The notes under the pieces: generated by a model
What the model saw: only the letters and a program-made list of their open reading frames with translations
What the model was told of the DNA's origin: nothing
Databases searched by the model: none
Made by a program: the position numbers and the translations under genes
Part shown: in pieces, positions 33,893 through 46,900 of the stretch
How positions within the stretch are numbered: position 1 is the first letter of the stretch
Layout of the letters: every line of letters starts with the position of its first letter
Assembly: GCA_030248215.1 (NCBI GenBank)
Contig: JASANG010001975.1
Coordinates: 62,001-126,000 of the forward strand
Source: Enoplolaimus lenunculus
Lineage: Eukaryota; Nematoda; Enoplea; Enoplida; Thoracostomopsidae
DNA length: 64,000 nucleotides
Reading direction: 5' to 3'

Positions 33893-34117
33893 TCAGACTA
33901 AAAATCCGTATCCGCCAGTATACTTGCAATTCAATGTTGGTGTTTTTGCAACAAACGTAAAGGAAACAGGTGTTAAAGGCAAAGAAGAAGATTTGTTTGC
34001 ATTCGCCAAAACAGCGTCACCGGTTGAACGTAGCTGGAATCCAGGAAAAACGGACTGTTCGTTCAGGCAGAGACGTCCATGCTGTACTTGATACTGTAAA
34101 AAATACACCGGCTTCAA
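33893..34117. other. Exon-like segment, strand ambiguous
   Basis: Open on both strands with mixed composition. Minus reading: acceptor TTTTTTACAG, then YQVQHGRLCLNEQSVFPGF, ending GGYGFLV and a stop. Plus reading: acceptor AATTCAG, then NPYPPVYLQFNVGVFATN, KGKEEDLFAFAKTASPVE and a stop after RRPCCT. I recognise neither. It may be a terminal exon of an unknown gene. Confidence 0.3.
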
Positions 34118-34516
34118 CGAATTTACAGCTAACGGTTGGCCAATAGTAAAGACCGAATAATTTAGTCATTTTTTCAGAACAAAAACGACCGTAAAAAACT
34201 TGAATTCATCGGTACACCCGCTGGGGATTCATAGGGCTAAAAGATCAACCCACCCCCACCTTAACAAGCATCAAAATCAAAATTTTGTATATAAGGTCTA
34301 ATATACTAAAGACTGTATTTCGATTTTCGTTCGCTTTTTAATACCATACGGATAACAAACCCACGCTTAAAATCAACAAATATTTGCCTTTCAAAAGTTA
34401 AATAATAAAAAGGTACGTGAAGGCTTATACGTAATGGTTATGCCATTATTATCGCTTATGATGCACACAACGGATTTGACGACAGCTACAACTGCAAGCT
34501 TCAACGCTATACTTTA

Positions 34517-34762
34517 AGTCCCATTTATACGTGCAAGTTTTTGCAGCGAGTTCTCGCAACTGCAATTTGAACGAAATACTTGCAGCTGCAAGCTTTTTCA
34601 ATGGAACATTCCAATTGACCAATCAAACTGCAGGTGCAAGTAAATTCGAACGACTTGCAACTGCGTTCACGGTGCGAATTAACTTAAATAGCAAAAATTC
34701 CTGTTAATAAAGTTCCAATTGCCAGAACTTCTAAACAAAAAATTGCACGTATGACTAGGGCT
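34517..34762. mobile_element. PIF/Harbinger-like MITE, copy 1
   Basis: Ends AGTCCCATTTATACGTGCAA and its inverse ending ATGACTAGGGCT, flanked by TTA on both sides. The interior repeats GCAACTGCAA/TTGCAGCTGCAA words. It ends about 180 bases before the LGR start codon. Confidence 0.7.
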
Positions 34763-34943
34763 TTAGTAAAATTTTTTAATTAACCAAATCGTGTACTGCC
34801 TAAGTATCCAAATACAGCTACAATTTTACATTAATAGACTATCAAATTATTTAAATCCTAGTATCATGGTGTAATCGAATCTACGTTTCCGTTATTTTTA
34901 CTATTCGTTTCCACCCTGACACAATAACTCATTCTAAATATTA

Positions 34944-37900
34944 ATGGGTATGTTTGGGATGTTGAAATTATTCTCAATCCTTACACTGTACTCGCTCGAA
35001 GTGTCCAGTTTTACCGAACATGACTTTGATCGAGACGTAACGAATAGTTGCAGCTGTTCAACAACACCGCATAATGAAATGCAGTGTTACTGCAGTGGAT
35101 CAGATATTAAGCATATTCCTGATAATCTGGCTGAAAATGCAACCAGTTTGTAAGTTATGCTTAAACTTTACTTTACTGCTAAAATAGGCCAAAGTAAAGA
35201 ACAGGAGCGGAACAGTATTATAAGCTTATGCCTAAGCCGTAGCCTAAGCATAAGCGTAAGAATGAGTTTTATCTAAGCCTAAGCCTAAGCCTAAGCACTT
35301 AGCCTAAGCATAAGCGTAAGAATGAGTTTTACCTAAGCCTAAGCCTAAGCCAAGCAAAAAATTAGTCTATAGCTTTAGCTTATTCTATTCTAGTCTCACA
35401 GAAAAGTGTTCCGCCCCTGATTTTTTACATGGGTCCTAAAATGTTAGATGCAGTGATATTAAAGCGGATAGCGGTCAATCTGTAATTTTATGGGCTTGAA
35501 ACATACTTTTCCAAATGCTCGCGAAAGATAAGTTTCCTCATAAACGTTTGGCTCTGTTGGGTTGGGCAAAAATAAGCTATAAAGCTGAACTAAGTTCCAT
35601 GGTTAAAACATACTCTAGTGACCCGAATTAATATGAGATGTAACAAGAGGATGGATCCCCATTTTGTGTCCCAATCAATAGGCATCCGTATCCCTAATAA
35701 GAGTCCATAAGCGGATAAAGTCTCTAAACCCTAATTAGAGTCTGTGTACTGTTCAAAAATATAACACACATGTACAAACTGCCCGCATAAATTTTATTAA
35801 ATAAAACAGAAAACAGTGGACATGGCAACCAACAAAATGCTGCAGAAGGTCAGTCCTGCCCAAAAGAGAGAATGACATAAGAGATGAGTGTTTAGGTCCA
35901 ACTAAACAAAAGACGACGGAGGGCGGGTGCAAAATAAACAGTCCGTAACCGAATATCAGGGTGGTACCCTTTGGAGAGCCCAAATCCAGTCCCCCTCTTA
36001 TTCGGGTCACTATAGTAATGTTGTTGACCACGTAAATTTCAACGCCGTATTCATACCAACTGTTGCTTTTATCAAATATTCTATTAATTTTGAACTCAAA
36101 TTCAAAGTATAGGTAAACGTAGTCACGTCGAATTTGCAGTCTAGCCCTGCAAGACTTGCATACTGTTCTAATCAGAGGCGGAACCAAATCATTTTGACAG
36201 GGGGAGCGGGTCCGCAAATATTATGAAACGCAAAAATTGTAATGTAGGGGACCTTATCATTTTATCACCAAAAAATTTTCTGACCGCGAAAAATTGTAAG
36301 GTACGGACGGACCTTACCATTTTACCACATGAAATTCTCTGACGGGTGGCGTACGTTCCCCCGCCACCCTCTGGATCAGCTAATGGTTCGAATAAGCTTA
36401 TTGAATTGGTTTAGTACCGAATATCAGGCACGTAACCAGGAAAAGGGTTTGGTGTGTAGACCTGAAATCCATGAACCAATGGACATTTTGCTATAAGGCT
36501 GCAAACGGGATAATACTAAACTCAGTTTAGCTTCTCGCTCGCGAAGTTTTTTCTACTGTTTTGCAATTAGGGCATCGACAGACCTGGGGATCAACCGATT
36601 GACGTACCGTTCCGAATCCACACAAAATTTACACTTTTACGGTGGGACGCATCAGTTTTAATACCGTATGAACCCTTTAACTCATAGAGTATACTATGAC
36701 CAACTAAATTGAAGTAATATACGAGCAATTACAAGACATAGAGAGCCCGCTCCGGCTTGAGCATCAACCTCCTATAGCTGAGTGGTCATCGTAAATGCCT
36801 CCTACGTGTTAAGCTTTCCGCTAGCTACGCTCACGAATTCTTCAAAACTTCTATGTAACTCCTTCATTCATACCCCCGTCTCAATCAAAACTCCTGACTG
36901 TATGCCTGCGGTTCATACAGTTAACCATGAGATATTTAGATCCTGGTACTAACTTCGTACGAGAACTTTTAGGTAATTAAATTTGTGGAATTTCAGGTAT
37001 TTGGACCAAGTTGGAATTGTCAATTTGTCAGCAAATGCATTCGATTTGTATAAAGATTTGCGTGAAATGTAAGCAATAAACACCAAAATCGTTTCAATAT
37101 TTGCAATGCTATAACAGTGGCGTTATACTTGTCTTACGGTACCGTCCGTCGCCGTACGTCCCCATGCCGTATCGTACGTGAGTAATTCACGTACCGCACA
37201 GTGACGGACGGCGCTGGACGTCAACGAAAAGTATACCGCCACCGTAACAGCGGCCCATGTATAGAACAGGGCCGGATCGTTTTCTGGAGGGGCTATAATA
37301 GAGTCACTTTAAGCTTTATACTAATTTTTTGCTTAGGCTTAGGCTTAGGCTTAGATATAGGCTCATCCAATACGCTTAGGCTTAGGCTTAAGCTTAGGCT
37401 TAGGAATATGATTATACTACTGTTCCGGCACTGTTCTATACATGGGCCGTAACAGCTAAAGAAGGCATTAAAGATATACTGCAACGCGCGGCACTAATTT
37501 ATTTTTAAGAAAACTAAAAATTCGGTATTGTTTTTTGTTTCGGTATTCGTAGACCCGAGGTATAATTTGCTTGAACGATGCCCAAAACATTTCAGCTCTT
37601 AAATTAGCAAGAGTATATTATACAAAGAATGTGACACTAACTTTTTTTCGCTAAATCCAAAATAGCATCACACGAACCTATTCAGGTGTACTCCAGACCA
37701 AGAGTGCATAACGACAAGAGTGTTTAAACTCTTCGGGTCTCGCATGGTACAAAATGGACCACCGATCGTTGCGTTTTGTGCCGACCCCCTTGTTTAGAAG
37801 GGGTCGCTTTCACATGAATACCCCTAATATCGGGAGCATGTTGGACACCGCATACATAAAGTACCATGGCTCGCACTGGTTTCACCCCCTCTAAGGGGGG

Positions 37901-40900
37901 CAAAAACGCAACGTCTGCCGGGTGCATTCGTTTCTACACAGAATCTAGCCAGTTTCACACTCTTGTTAAATAGCGATTATTCACTCTTGATATTAGGTAT
38001 AGATGAAGAATAAACTTTAATTTAATATTGACGACAAATTTACAACGCTTCGATGATTGTGGTGTCAACGTTTCATCAAGTCAAAATGCACTGACGTACC
38101 TTCACAATAGGCGCACCATATAGTTGCTGACCGAGTGAGCACATTTAAGACACTTCATCAATGGTCTCGCCCTTGTCTCTTCAAGAAGATGTAAAATTAA
38201 TTTATTTGACGGTATCCGTTATTCAATCTGGGGCTCCATGCTCATGGTGGTCCTTAGTAAATGATATTTGAATGCAATCTAGTATTTGATTTGAATTCAT
38301 TGTTCGGCTTCGGCTCCGTCAGTTTTTGGTATCCGGTCGCACCCTGATATATATTTGCTATAACCTGTACTCAGTCGAATTGAATTTCAGCCTGATTGCA
38401 GAATGCAGACAACTTTCAATCGTTGACGCTGCAGCGTTCAATAAGTTACCAAGGCTTCGAAAGATGTAAGCGATACTGAATATCGGTTGTGCCTTTTTCA
38501 ATCGATCTGGATCGCGGCCTATGTTACTTTAAGGGGCGCCCGGGTGTCTGGTCGGTCTATAAAAGAGTAGGTTTCGATTCTAGATTACATTTTTTGCTTA
38601 GGCTTTGGCTTAGGAACTCGTTTTTGCAACGCTTAGGCTTAGGCTTAGGCTTAGGAACTCATTTTTGCAACGCTTAGGTTTAGGCTTTAAGCTTAGGCTT
38701 AGGCTTAGGAACTCATTTTTGCAACGTTTAGGCTTAGGCTTAGGCTTAGGCTTAGGCTTAGGCTTAGGAACTCATTTTTGCAACGCTTAGGCTTAGGCTT
38801 AAACTCAGGCTTAGGAACTCATTTTTGCAACGCTTAGGCTCAAGCTTAAGCTTAGGCTTAGGAATACGCTTAATCTACTGTTACGCCCCTTAAAGTAACA
38901 TTGGTCTGTATCGCTATTCTATGTTTCTTGTATTTAATGCTTAAATGTTGAGTCAAATTTTTTCATGTTGAACAAAAAGCGACATTTCTTATTGGTTAAA
39001 AGTGGCATTGAAATGATGTCTGAAATTGTCAAATAATCACTGGCGAATCCAAGCGCGACCATTACGGCTAAGCCTGTGTTCACCAGGGACTAAAATCTAA
39101 ACTTCACATTTGGAACTAAAATTGCATTATCGTAGGTTATTCTCGCTCACTTGATTCGATTGCATTTTTCACTGTTATATATCGCGTGCCCATGTGTCTA
39201 AAACTTTGGAATCCTACATTGCAATGGCCCATGTACAGATCAGGGTCGGAATGCTTTTCTGTGGACTGCAATAGAGTAAGCTTTAGCTTTAGACTATTTT
39301 TTTTCGCTTGGCTTAGGCTTAGGCTAAGGCTTGGGCTTAGGAATATGCTCATTCTTACGCTTAGGCTTAGGCTTAGGCTTCGGAATATGCTTATAATACT
39401 GTTCCGCCACGGGTCTTTACATTGGTCACTGCAATTAACATAACGTTTTTTAGTCGAATTACTGACGCGCCGAAACTGCGGAAAATCAGTGGAACAATTG
39501 TACAGCCAAATACTTACAAATTTATACTGTAAGTCAACTTTAAGATTTACTAGTAATCCGTTGCTGCACACATGTGCAACTCTCTTGAAATACACTGTGG
39601 TTTGGCATACGTTTAGAACGATTTGTTCAAGCGAGTCTGTGCTTAAGCCCTGAAACTTGATTGACAATTGCGTATTCAAATTCCAGTACAATCGCCTGTA
39701 CGGGTCCGGTAGGAATGATGGACCCCGGAATCCATCATCCGCAGAGGAAAATATGGTTCCCAAATTGATGTCAGCTTAAGACAATATACTAATTACATAC
39801 ATGTTAAAGTATACGCATTAAAGCAAACACGCTCAGTCTTACAGAATAACAACACAAAGAAAAAGTAAACAAGAATCTTCAATCTTCAGAAATGTATAAC
39901 TTAGAAGGTATAGAAGCAAATTTGCATATGGATACACGGGGCGTTCCAGCTCAAATATATAGATATGGTTACAAAATCGATACATATCCAGATATAACAA
40001 GAATAAATTTCAATTTGATGTGTTTCAACTTCAACATTTGACATCAATTCGAGTCTGACGGATGAAGGGAACTTGAAGTCACCGCTCGCCTATACACACA
40101 AAAAAGTGTTTCTGAATTTATTCAGAAAAGTATTTTCTGGTGTCAAATATGAAAAGTTTTTCTGATATTTAAGACAATTTTTCTAAAAAATAACTGGAAA
40201 ACGTTTCTTTTCAGACTTTATTTTAAAGCGTTTTTCAAAAACATTTCTGTTATAACAGAAATACTTTTCAAGTGCACCTGCTAATCATATTTCTCAAATG
40301 TAAGAAATTTTTTCGTAAATATCAGAAATATTATTTTGAGTGTAAGAGTTTTATGCTCAAATCCGAGAGGTTCTATCGTCATGTAGTGATTGAGTATTCG
40401 CGAAATAGTTGTTATATTTACTACTTATGTATAAGATGGGTCCAATATTTAATGTATTAGTTTGTTAGTGAACATCCCAAGGTACGTAAGTACACAAAAA
40501 TTGCTTTATTCAAGCGAAACCCACTCATAAACATCGCCGTTGTGGGTAAAGTTAGGGATGGTGAACTGTTGCTAATCTTGGCTTAAGTTTGCCACTCGAG
40601 CGTGTAGCCAAAATGGAGACGACGGGGTGCTCAGCTGGCCAACAAAACTTTTATGTCCCCCCAGAAATTGTGTAGCCCCGGCTTGTAAGTTGGCATTTTC
40701 AACCGCATGCACCTTCTAAATTTGTTTTGCTATCCTCTCAGCAGACTGGATTATCTACAGGCCTGGTGAATCTTAAACAAACTAATGTATAATGCGTAAA
40801 AGTAGTGCCGGAGCAACTAGGGGTGGGGGCTTCCCCCAAAAACTCCTGGGTGAGGGCCCCAAACTCGCGAGCCAAGCGAGCCAGAAGCCAGGCGCATTTT

Positions 40901-43900
40901 AAAATTTCGGCGGATTTTGTTTCAACCGGTTAGGGTGGGCCGTCTTTGCGGGTAGAGCCCCCCAAATGGTGGTATGGGTCCTGGCTGCTCCGGCCCTGTG
41001 GGTAATTACAGTTTTTTGTAGCACAATCAAACGTTGTGGCTTAGAAGAAGTTGTTATGGTCAGAACAAGCAATTCGAGACGCCGACGTTTAGAACTGTAA
41101 GTGAATTTATAGTAGGTTTTTGACTTTCTATCGCATCATTCTAACGGATATTTTTGCTAAATGTAACACAAGTGTATCTAGTGGGTCAATGGTATCAGAG
41201 GGTTGGTGATAGGGATGCATTGTTCGCCGAAAGTGTCTCTGCCAGGGTAACTCGTTCCCAAACCCGTAGTCAAGGTGCCAGAGGGGTGCTCAGCCCCCCA
41301 CCATGAAAAAATATTGGCACCACTAGAAAAGTTTCAACCTTGACTGTAAGTCAACAAAATGCATTGTAAGCCCGTCTTAAAAAATTTGCAGTCCCGCTAG
41401 CAAAGTGAGCTAAACACAAATTTGCAAAAAAACAACTTTAATTTGATTGCTGATGTGTTCCAGACTTGAATACTTTATAATAGACACCGCAGGTATTTTG
41501 AAATGCTCCAATTTAGCGTTCAATTTTAATTTTAAACCGAAAAAAACTATTTTTAGTGATTTGTCAGCAAACAAAATCGATGCCGTTCATCCGGGTACTT
41601 TTGACGGCCTCAATTTGATATTTTTGTAAGTTTTTGAGTGGTGTCGTAGGGCGTTCGTACCAAATCATATTTGGGGCTGAAACGAATCGAAATATTTCAA
41701 CAAAACAGCTAATCGTGTAATCAAGGTTATGGTACGGTTGTCAGGGTAGTAAAGCGGGCGAAATCTCAACGATGTCCTTCGCGGTGCTGCCACTATTTTC
41801 AGTGAGATATGACTTTTGGTGAATTGCAGAAATTTATACAACAATAGTTGTTTCATATTTTAATCATACGTATATACAATGCAAAAGATGGTCAGTCAAA
41901 TTGACTCTCTCCGAAATAGGCTCTACGGTACTACACAAACTGAGTCAAATTCGACCCCGCCATAGACAAATTCGACACTCCGAGACGCATGGTTGACTAT
42001 GACGGATTCGAATTTGACTCAGTTGGTGCAGTCCCGTAGAGCCTATTTCGGATTGAGTCAATTTGACTCGCCATTTTTTGCAGTGTATCAGCAGTTTAAG
42101 CAATGTGCTCAATTATTAATGGTTATGAATGTTGCGCAAACACACCCTCATTTTTACGTTTCAGATCTTTAAGCGAAAATCGCCTTACAACGTTGGGCGA
42201 CGATATTTTCAAAGGAGTTTCTATAGAAACAATGTAAGCGCACTGCAAAAATGGTGAAGTCAAATTGACTCTCTCCGAAATATGCTTTTCGGAACTACAC
42301 GAACTGAGTCAAATTCGACTCCGCATGAGTCAAATTCGACTCTAGTCCGGAAAAGCCTGTTTCAGTGAGAGTCAATTTGACTCACCATTTTTGCAGTGCG
42401 TAAAACAAACGGTATATATCACGGTTCAACTGGAAAAAGTCCAATAAAAATTTTCGGCAATAAGAATTGTTTCAAATTCCAGTTCCTGTTCCTGATCCGG
42501 TTCCTGCTAAGAGGTTGAATTCCTAGTCCAGGTTACGGCAAAATATAGTTCCTATTAGAACTCTGATATATATTTAAACGACACCTTTTTAACAGACATA
42601 TTAAACCTATTTGCGAGATACTTGTCAGAATTTATTCTAACCACGACATTTCGTGTTTAACTTTTTGACAGCAGATGCCTTATATTTAATAGAGTTTTAA
42701 TTATTGTTATTAATAATAAAATTTCAACTAATATTCTCAGTAAAAAGAAAATAAGCATGTGTAAGTTCTTACTAAATAACGAGACCTTTAAGTTATCTAT
42801 AATTTGGTTATGTTTTATTCAAATTTTTGTTTCAGGTCACTCAGTCATAATACCGAATTAACGCGGCTGTCACAGTTCACATTTCGAGGAATTAAGCATT
42901 TTAGTCGGCTGTAAGTTAAAGGTTCCGGTTCAAAACGTAAACAGAGCGTTTAGTAAATAATAATAATAATAATAATTATTATAACCATAATAATAATAAT
43001 AATTATAATAATAATTATAATTATTTTTATAATTATAATAATAGTTATAAAAATTATAATTATAATAATTATAATAATAATTATTATAATAAAAATTATA
43101 ATAATTACAAAAATAGAAAAAAATGCATGATTTGTACCATTGGTTAACATAATTAATCTTTCTGTGACGCCACTATTCTTTTCAGTGATATTTCGCATAC
43201 GAAAATTTCGGCTTTACCAGAAATTGGCCTTCAATCACTGACGCATTTGATTAGCAAAGAAAACTATTTGCTCAAAAGACTTCCGCCACTCAAAACATTT
43301 TTGCACTTGGAAGTCGCAGAGTTAACGTTTCCGTATCATTGCTGTTTATTTACGGTAAGCGCGGACGATACGTGTAGTATGGCATAATTTACTTTAGTGC
43401 GACACTCGTGTTCATGTTTATACATACCATGGTGTAACCGGAGGTGAAAAATATCGCAGCCGGAGCCGGAGGTCAGCGAAACTTGCCGGAGCCGGAGGTG
43501 AGGCGAAATTAGGTAGTAAAAAATGATGATTAATTATTTAATTTTAGCCAATATCTGTTTTAATATGTTGTTAAGTTGTTTGGTTTTACGCTATTTTTCT
43601 GCAAAATTTCGGAAATGCTTCGCTGAAACCTGTACCAAAAATAACAAAAACGCGCTAAACAGATAAATTTTGCAAAATTATGCAAAATGTTACTACCGAA
43701 ATTACGGGAACCTCCGGCAAAAATTTCACCGGAGCCGGAGCTGGAGGCCGATTTCTGCCGGAGCCAGAGCCGGAGTCAGACCTCAGTTTGTACCCTGATG
43801 CATACATATATTCTGACTCATAGATACTGCTTGAATATTTATTTGGGGCATGGGACTGTAGCCATACAGGGTCCGTGACAAACTCAGCCCCATTCTACAG

Positions 43901-46900
43901 CTGTTTTAAGCTTTTAGCCCTATATACTTTGTGTTGGCTACGAACCTGTTGAGTGAAGCAAGCGAGGTCTAGTATAAGGCTGCAGCAGTAGTAACCTTCT
44001 CAATTTTTGCCCTTTCAATAAAGTTAACGAATTCATGGTCATGTAGCTTAATTCTTATTCACTTTTCTGCTTGTGCCTATTTTCCCAAATAAAATGTATT
44101 AATAACAACACAAGTATATAATTTAACTGCCAAAAACGTATGGCTGTTCTTAAGGACCATGAAATGATCCGGGACGGAACGTTTTTCTGTGCGACTAGAA
44201 AAATGTAAGCTTAAGCTTCAAACTATTTTTTTTGCTTGGCTTATGCTTAGGCTTATAGGCTTACGCTTTGGAATGTGCTCATTCTTACGCTTAGGCTTAG
44301 GCTTAGGCTTGGGAATATGCTCATTTTTACGCTTAAGTTTAGCTTAGGCTTAGGCTTTAGGACTATGCTAACAATACTGTTCCGATCCTATATTTTTACA
44401 TTGGTCGTTCCTTAATAGGCTTTTGTCACCCTCTCAATTTTCAGACCAGACATTCTTTTCGGAACACGTATAGCTTCGTGTAAACCATTTTTTGTTAGCA
44501 GCGAGCTAGTGAGAAAGTTTTCTGACCACTATGGAACCAGGTTAACCTAAAGTATGTTGGGTTTGCTTTTACTTTAGAAATTTCAGAACACCATAATATA
44601 TCGTGTCTATCGCTGCCACCCCCATTGTGTCTGTGTTTGTCTGTGCCGGCTAATCAGCTTAGAATTGTCAGTTTACAATGATGCCAATAAGATTTACCAA
44701 AATGTTATGGGCCCATGTATAGAACAGGGCCGGAACGTTTTCCCGCATGACTGTAATAAAGTAAGCTTATACTTTAGACTAATTTTTTGCTTAGGCTTAG
44801 GCTTAGGCTTAGGCTCAGGTATAAGCTCATTCTTATGCTTAGGCTTAAGCTTAGGCTTAAGCATAGGCTTAGGAATATGCTGATTCTACTGTTCCGATCC
44901 TGTTGTATACATTGGCCATGTTATGCGTAGGCGCAATATCTGTCTATGACGTAATTTCAGCATGCAGATCTTGAACCACGGTACGACCCTGGCACATTTA
45001 GTACTGCTGAAGATGGTAGTGCGATATGCAAACAACGTCGGAGCTCGAGTGAACAAAATATTAATGTTGGTATAACTTATTAGCATACCAGGCCCATGTT
45101 ACTTTAAGGAGCGTCCAGGTTTCTGGCGGGTCTATAAACGAGTAGGTTTAGTTTCTAGATTACATTTTTTACTTAGGCTTAGGCTTATGAACACATTTTT
45201 GCAACGCTTAGACGTAGGCGTACGCTTAGGAATTCGCTTAATCTACGGTTATGCCCCTAAATGTAACATTGGCCACAATTATTGTATCGCGGTGCTGTTT
45301 GTAGGGTTTAAGCTCTCGTCCAGTCTCAAAGACCACCAATACGATCCGCAGTTATCCAGGCATAATTAGAATTTTGACTTATTCTTACAAGTATATGTGT
45401 ATTCATTTTTGGATTAAAGTCGCCGCGGCTTTTATAAAATAAGACGGTCCTAGAATAGAAAATATAACATTTTGTGTATAATTGTTTATTTTATGACCGG
45501 AATGGGCAAAGCAGGCAAACGCGTCGAGTGTCACCAGTTGATCAACGAGTAAAAGATTTAGAATCCGTTGATCGGTTTCTGGCTCCAGCGTTTGGCGTCA
45601 TCGATCACCAATCAGTGACGCGGAAACCACGTTTCGAAATGAACGTCATATTTCATACAGCGTCTGTTGCGCCTCCGACTGTTCAGGTGATATTTTCTGT
45701 TCTAAAATCCATCAAGCTTAGCGTTCATTGGACACACAGTCTCTCAAGCTTAGCGTTCATTGGACACACAGTCTCTCAAGCTTAGCGTTCATTGGACACA
45801 CAGTCTCTCAAGCTTAGCGTTCATTGGACACACAGTCTCTCAAGCTCAGCGTTCATTGGACACACAGTCTCTCAAGCTTAGCGTTCATTGGACACACAGT
45901 CTCTCAAGCTTAGCGTTCATTGGACACACAGTCTCTCAAGCTTAGCGTTCATTGGACACACAGTCTCTCACGCTCAGTAGTCTCAAACTTAGTAATTAAC
46001 CAATCGCCGTTATGGTTTGTTTTCAATTTGATTTTCCAACCGGATGCGTAGTCAGCGAAAAGATACGAAACAAAGGTCGGACGTTGCGGTGCTCACCATT
46101 TATCCCAACCTTTACGAAAGTTGTAGCGTCGCTTGTAAATCGCGCACGTCCAGTATGTGCACTTGTATTAAGGTCCTCCTGAATTTTTTGACAATCCCTA
46201 TGACGTCCAGCGCTGGTTCCGGATCTGGTGAGTGGCGATTTCATGTTTTCGAAACAGAATGCCGCAGTATGCCAGTGTAAGGTCGATTTAAATATTAACA
46301 AATAGTTTGTAAAGAAACCGTGTTTCACGATGCGGTATTTTTCATAATGTTCATTTCGGTTTCCTTTTTATGAACCGGAAACCTCGGGGAAGATGTATAT
46401 GCAACCTTATGGGATGTCAAAGCTTGACACAGTACGGCTCAGATGACCACCGTTTTGTACCTCGCAAAGTTTCGGATCCGTTAGAAAACGCTCGCAACAA
46501 AGTTTGCGTCATTTTGGCCCATAAAAAATATTCCTGCGTTACAAATTTGACGGACAGCGATCAGATCTTGGACCCATGTTAGTTTTAGGGCCGTCCTGGT
46601 TTGTGAAAATGTACCTTTATCCATTTGGCTAAAATTTGCCTTTAGGGTCTAAAACCAGTGAAATACGTCCGTATATGTGTGCCGATTTTAGGTGTTCTGT
46701 CAAGACAACGAATCCGTTATTGATACTACAGCGATGAAAATGCTTGAAAATAAATACGCTCAAATTCGCTGTAGTCCACAACCGGACGCGCTGAATCCGT
46801 GTGAAGACGTAATGGGCAACGTGTTTCTTCGTATCCTTGTTTGGAGCGTATGGATTTTAGCAGTTGTTGGCAACCTTGGCGTATTTGTCGCAATCCGCAT

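Noticed and set aside
36770-36930. Second tRNA-like SINE (TAGCTGAGTGGTCATCG)
   Set aside because: A box A-like word is present but no convincing box B at the right distance.
38590-38880. TTAGGC arrays as interstitial telomere repeat
   Set aside because: TTAGGC is a telomere repeat in some animals, but every array here lies inside an element with GGCC ends, is imperfect and is broken by fixed spacers.
42950-43198. Ile-rich minus-strand protein
   Set aside because: Translation of the AAT/ATT microsatellite.
44961-45080. LGR hinge exon after ATTTCAG (HADLEPRYDPGTFSTAEDGS)
   Set aside because: Protein-like, but no donor gives a phase joining the neighbouring exons; left unassigned.
45714-45969. 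CRISPR array
   Set aside because: Units are contiguous without spacers, and the context is eukaryotic; it is a minisatellite.
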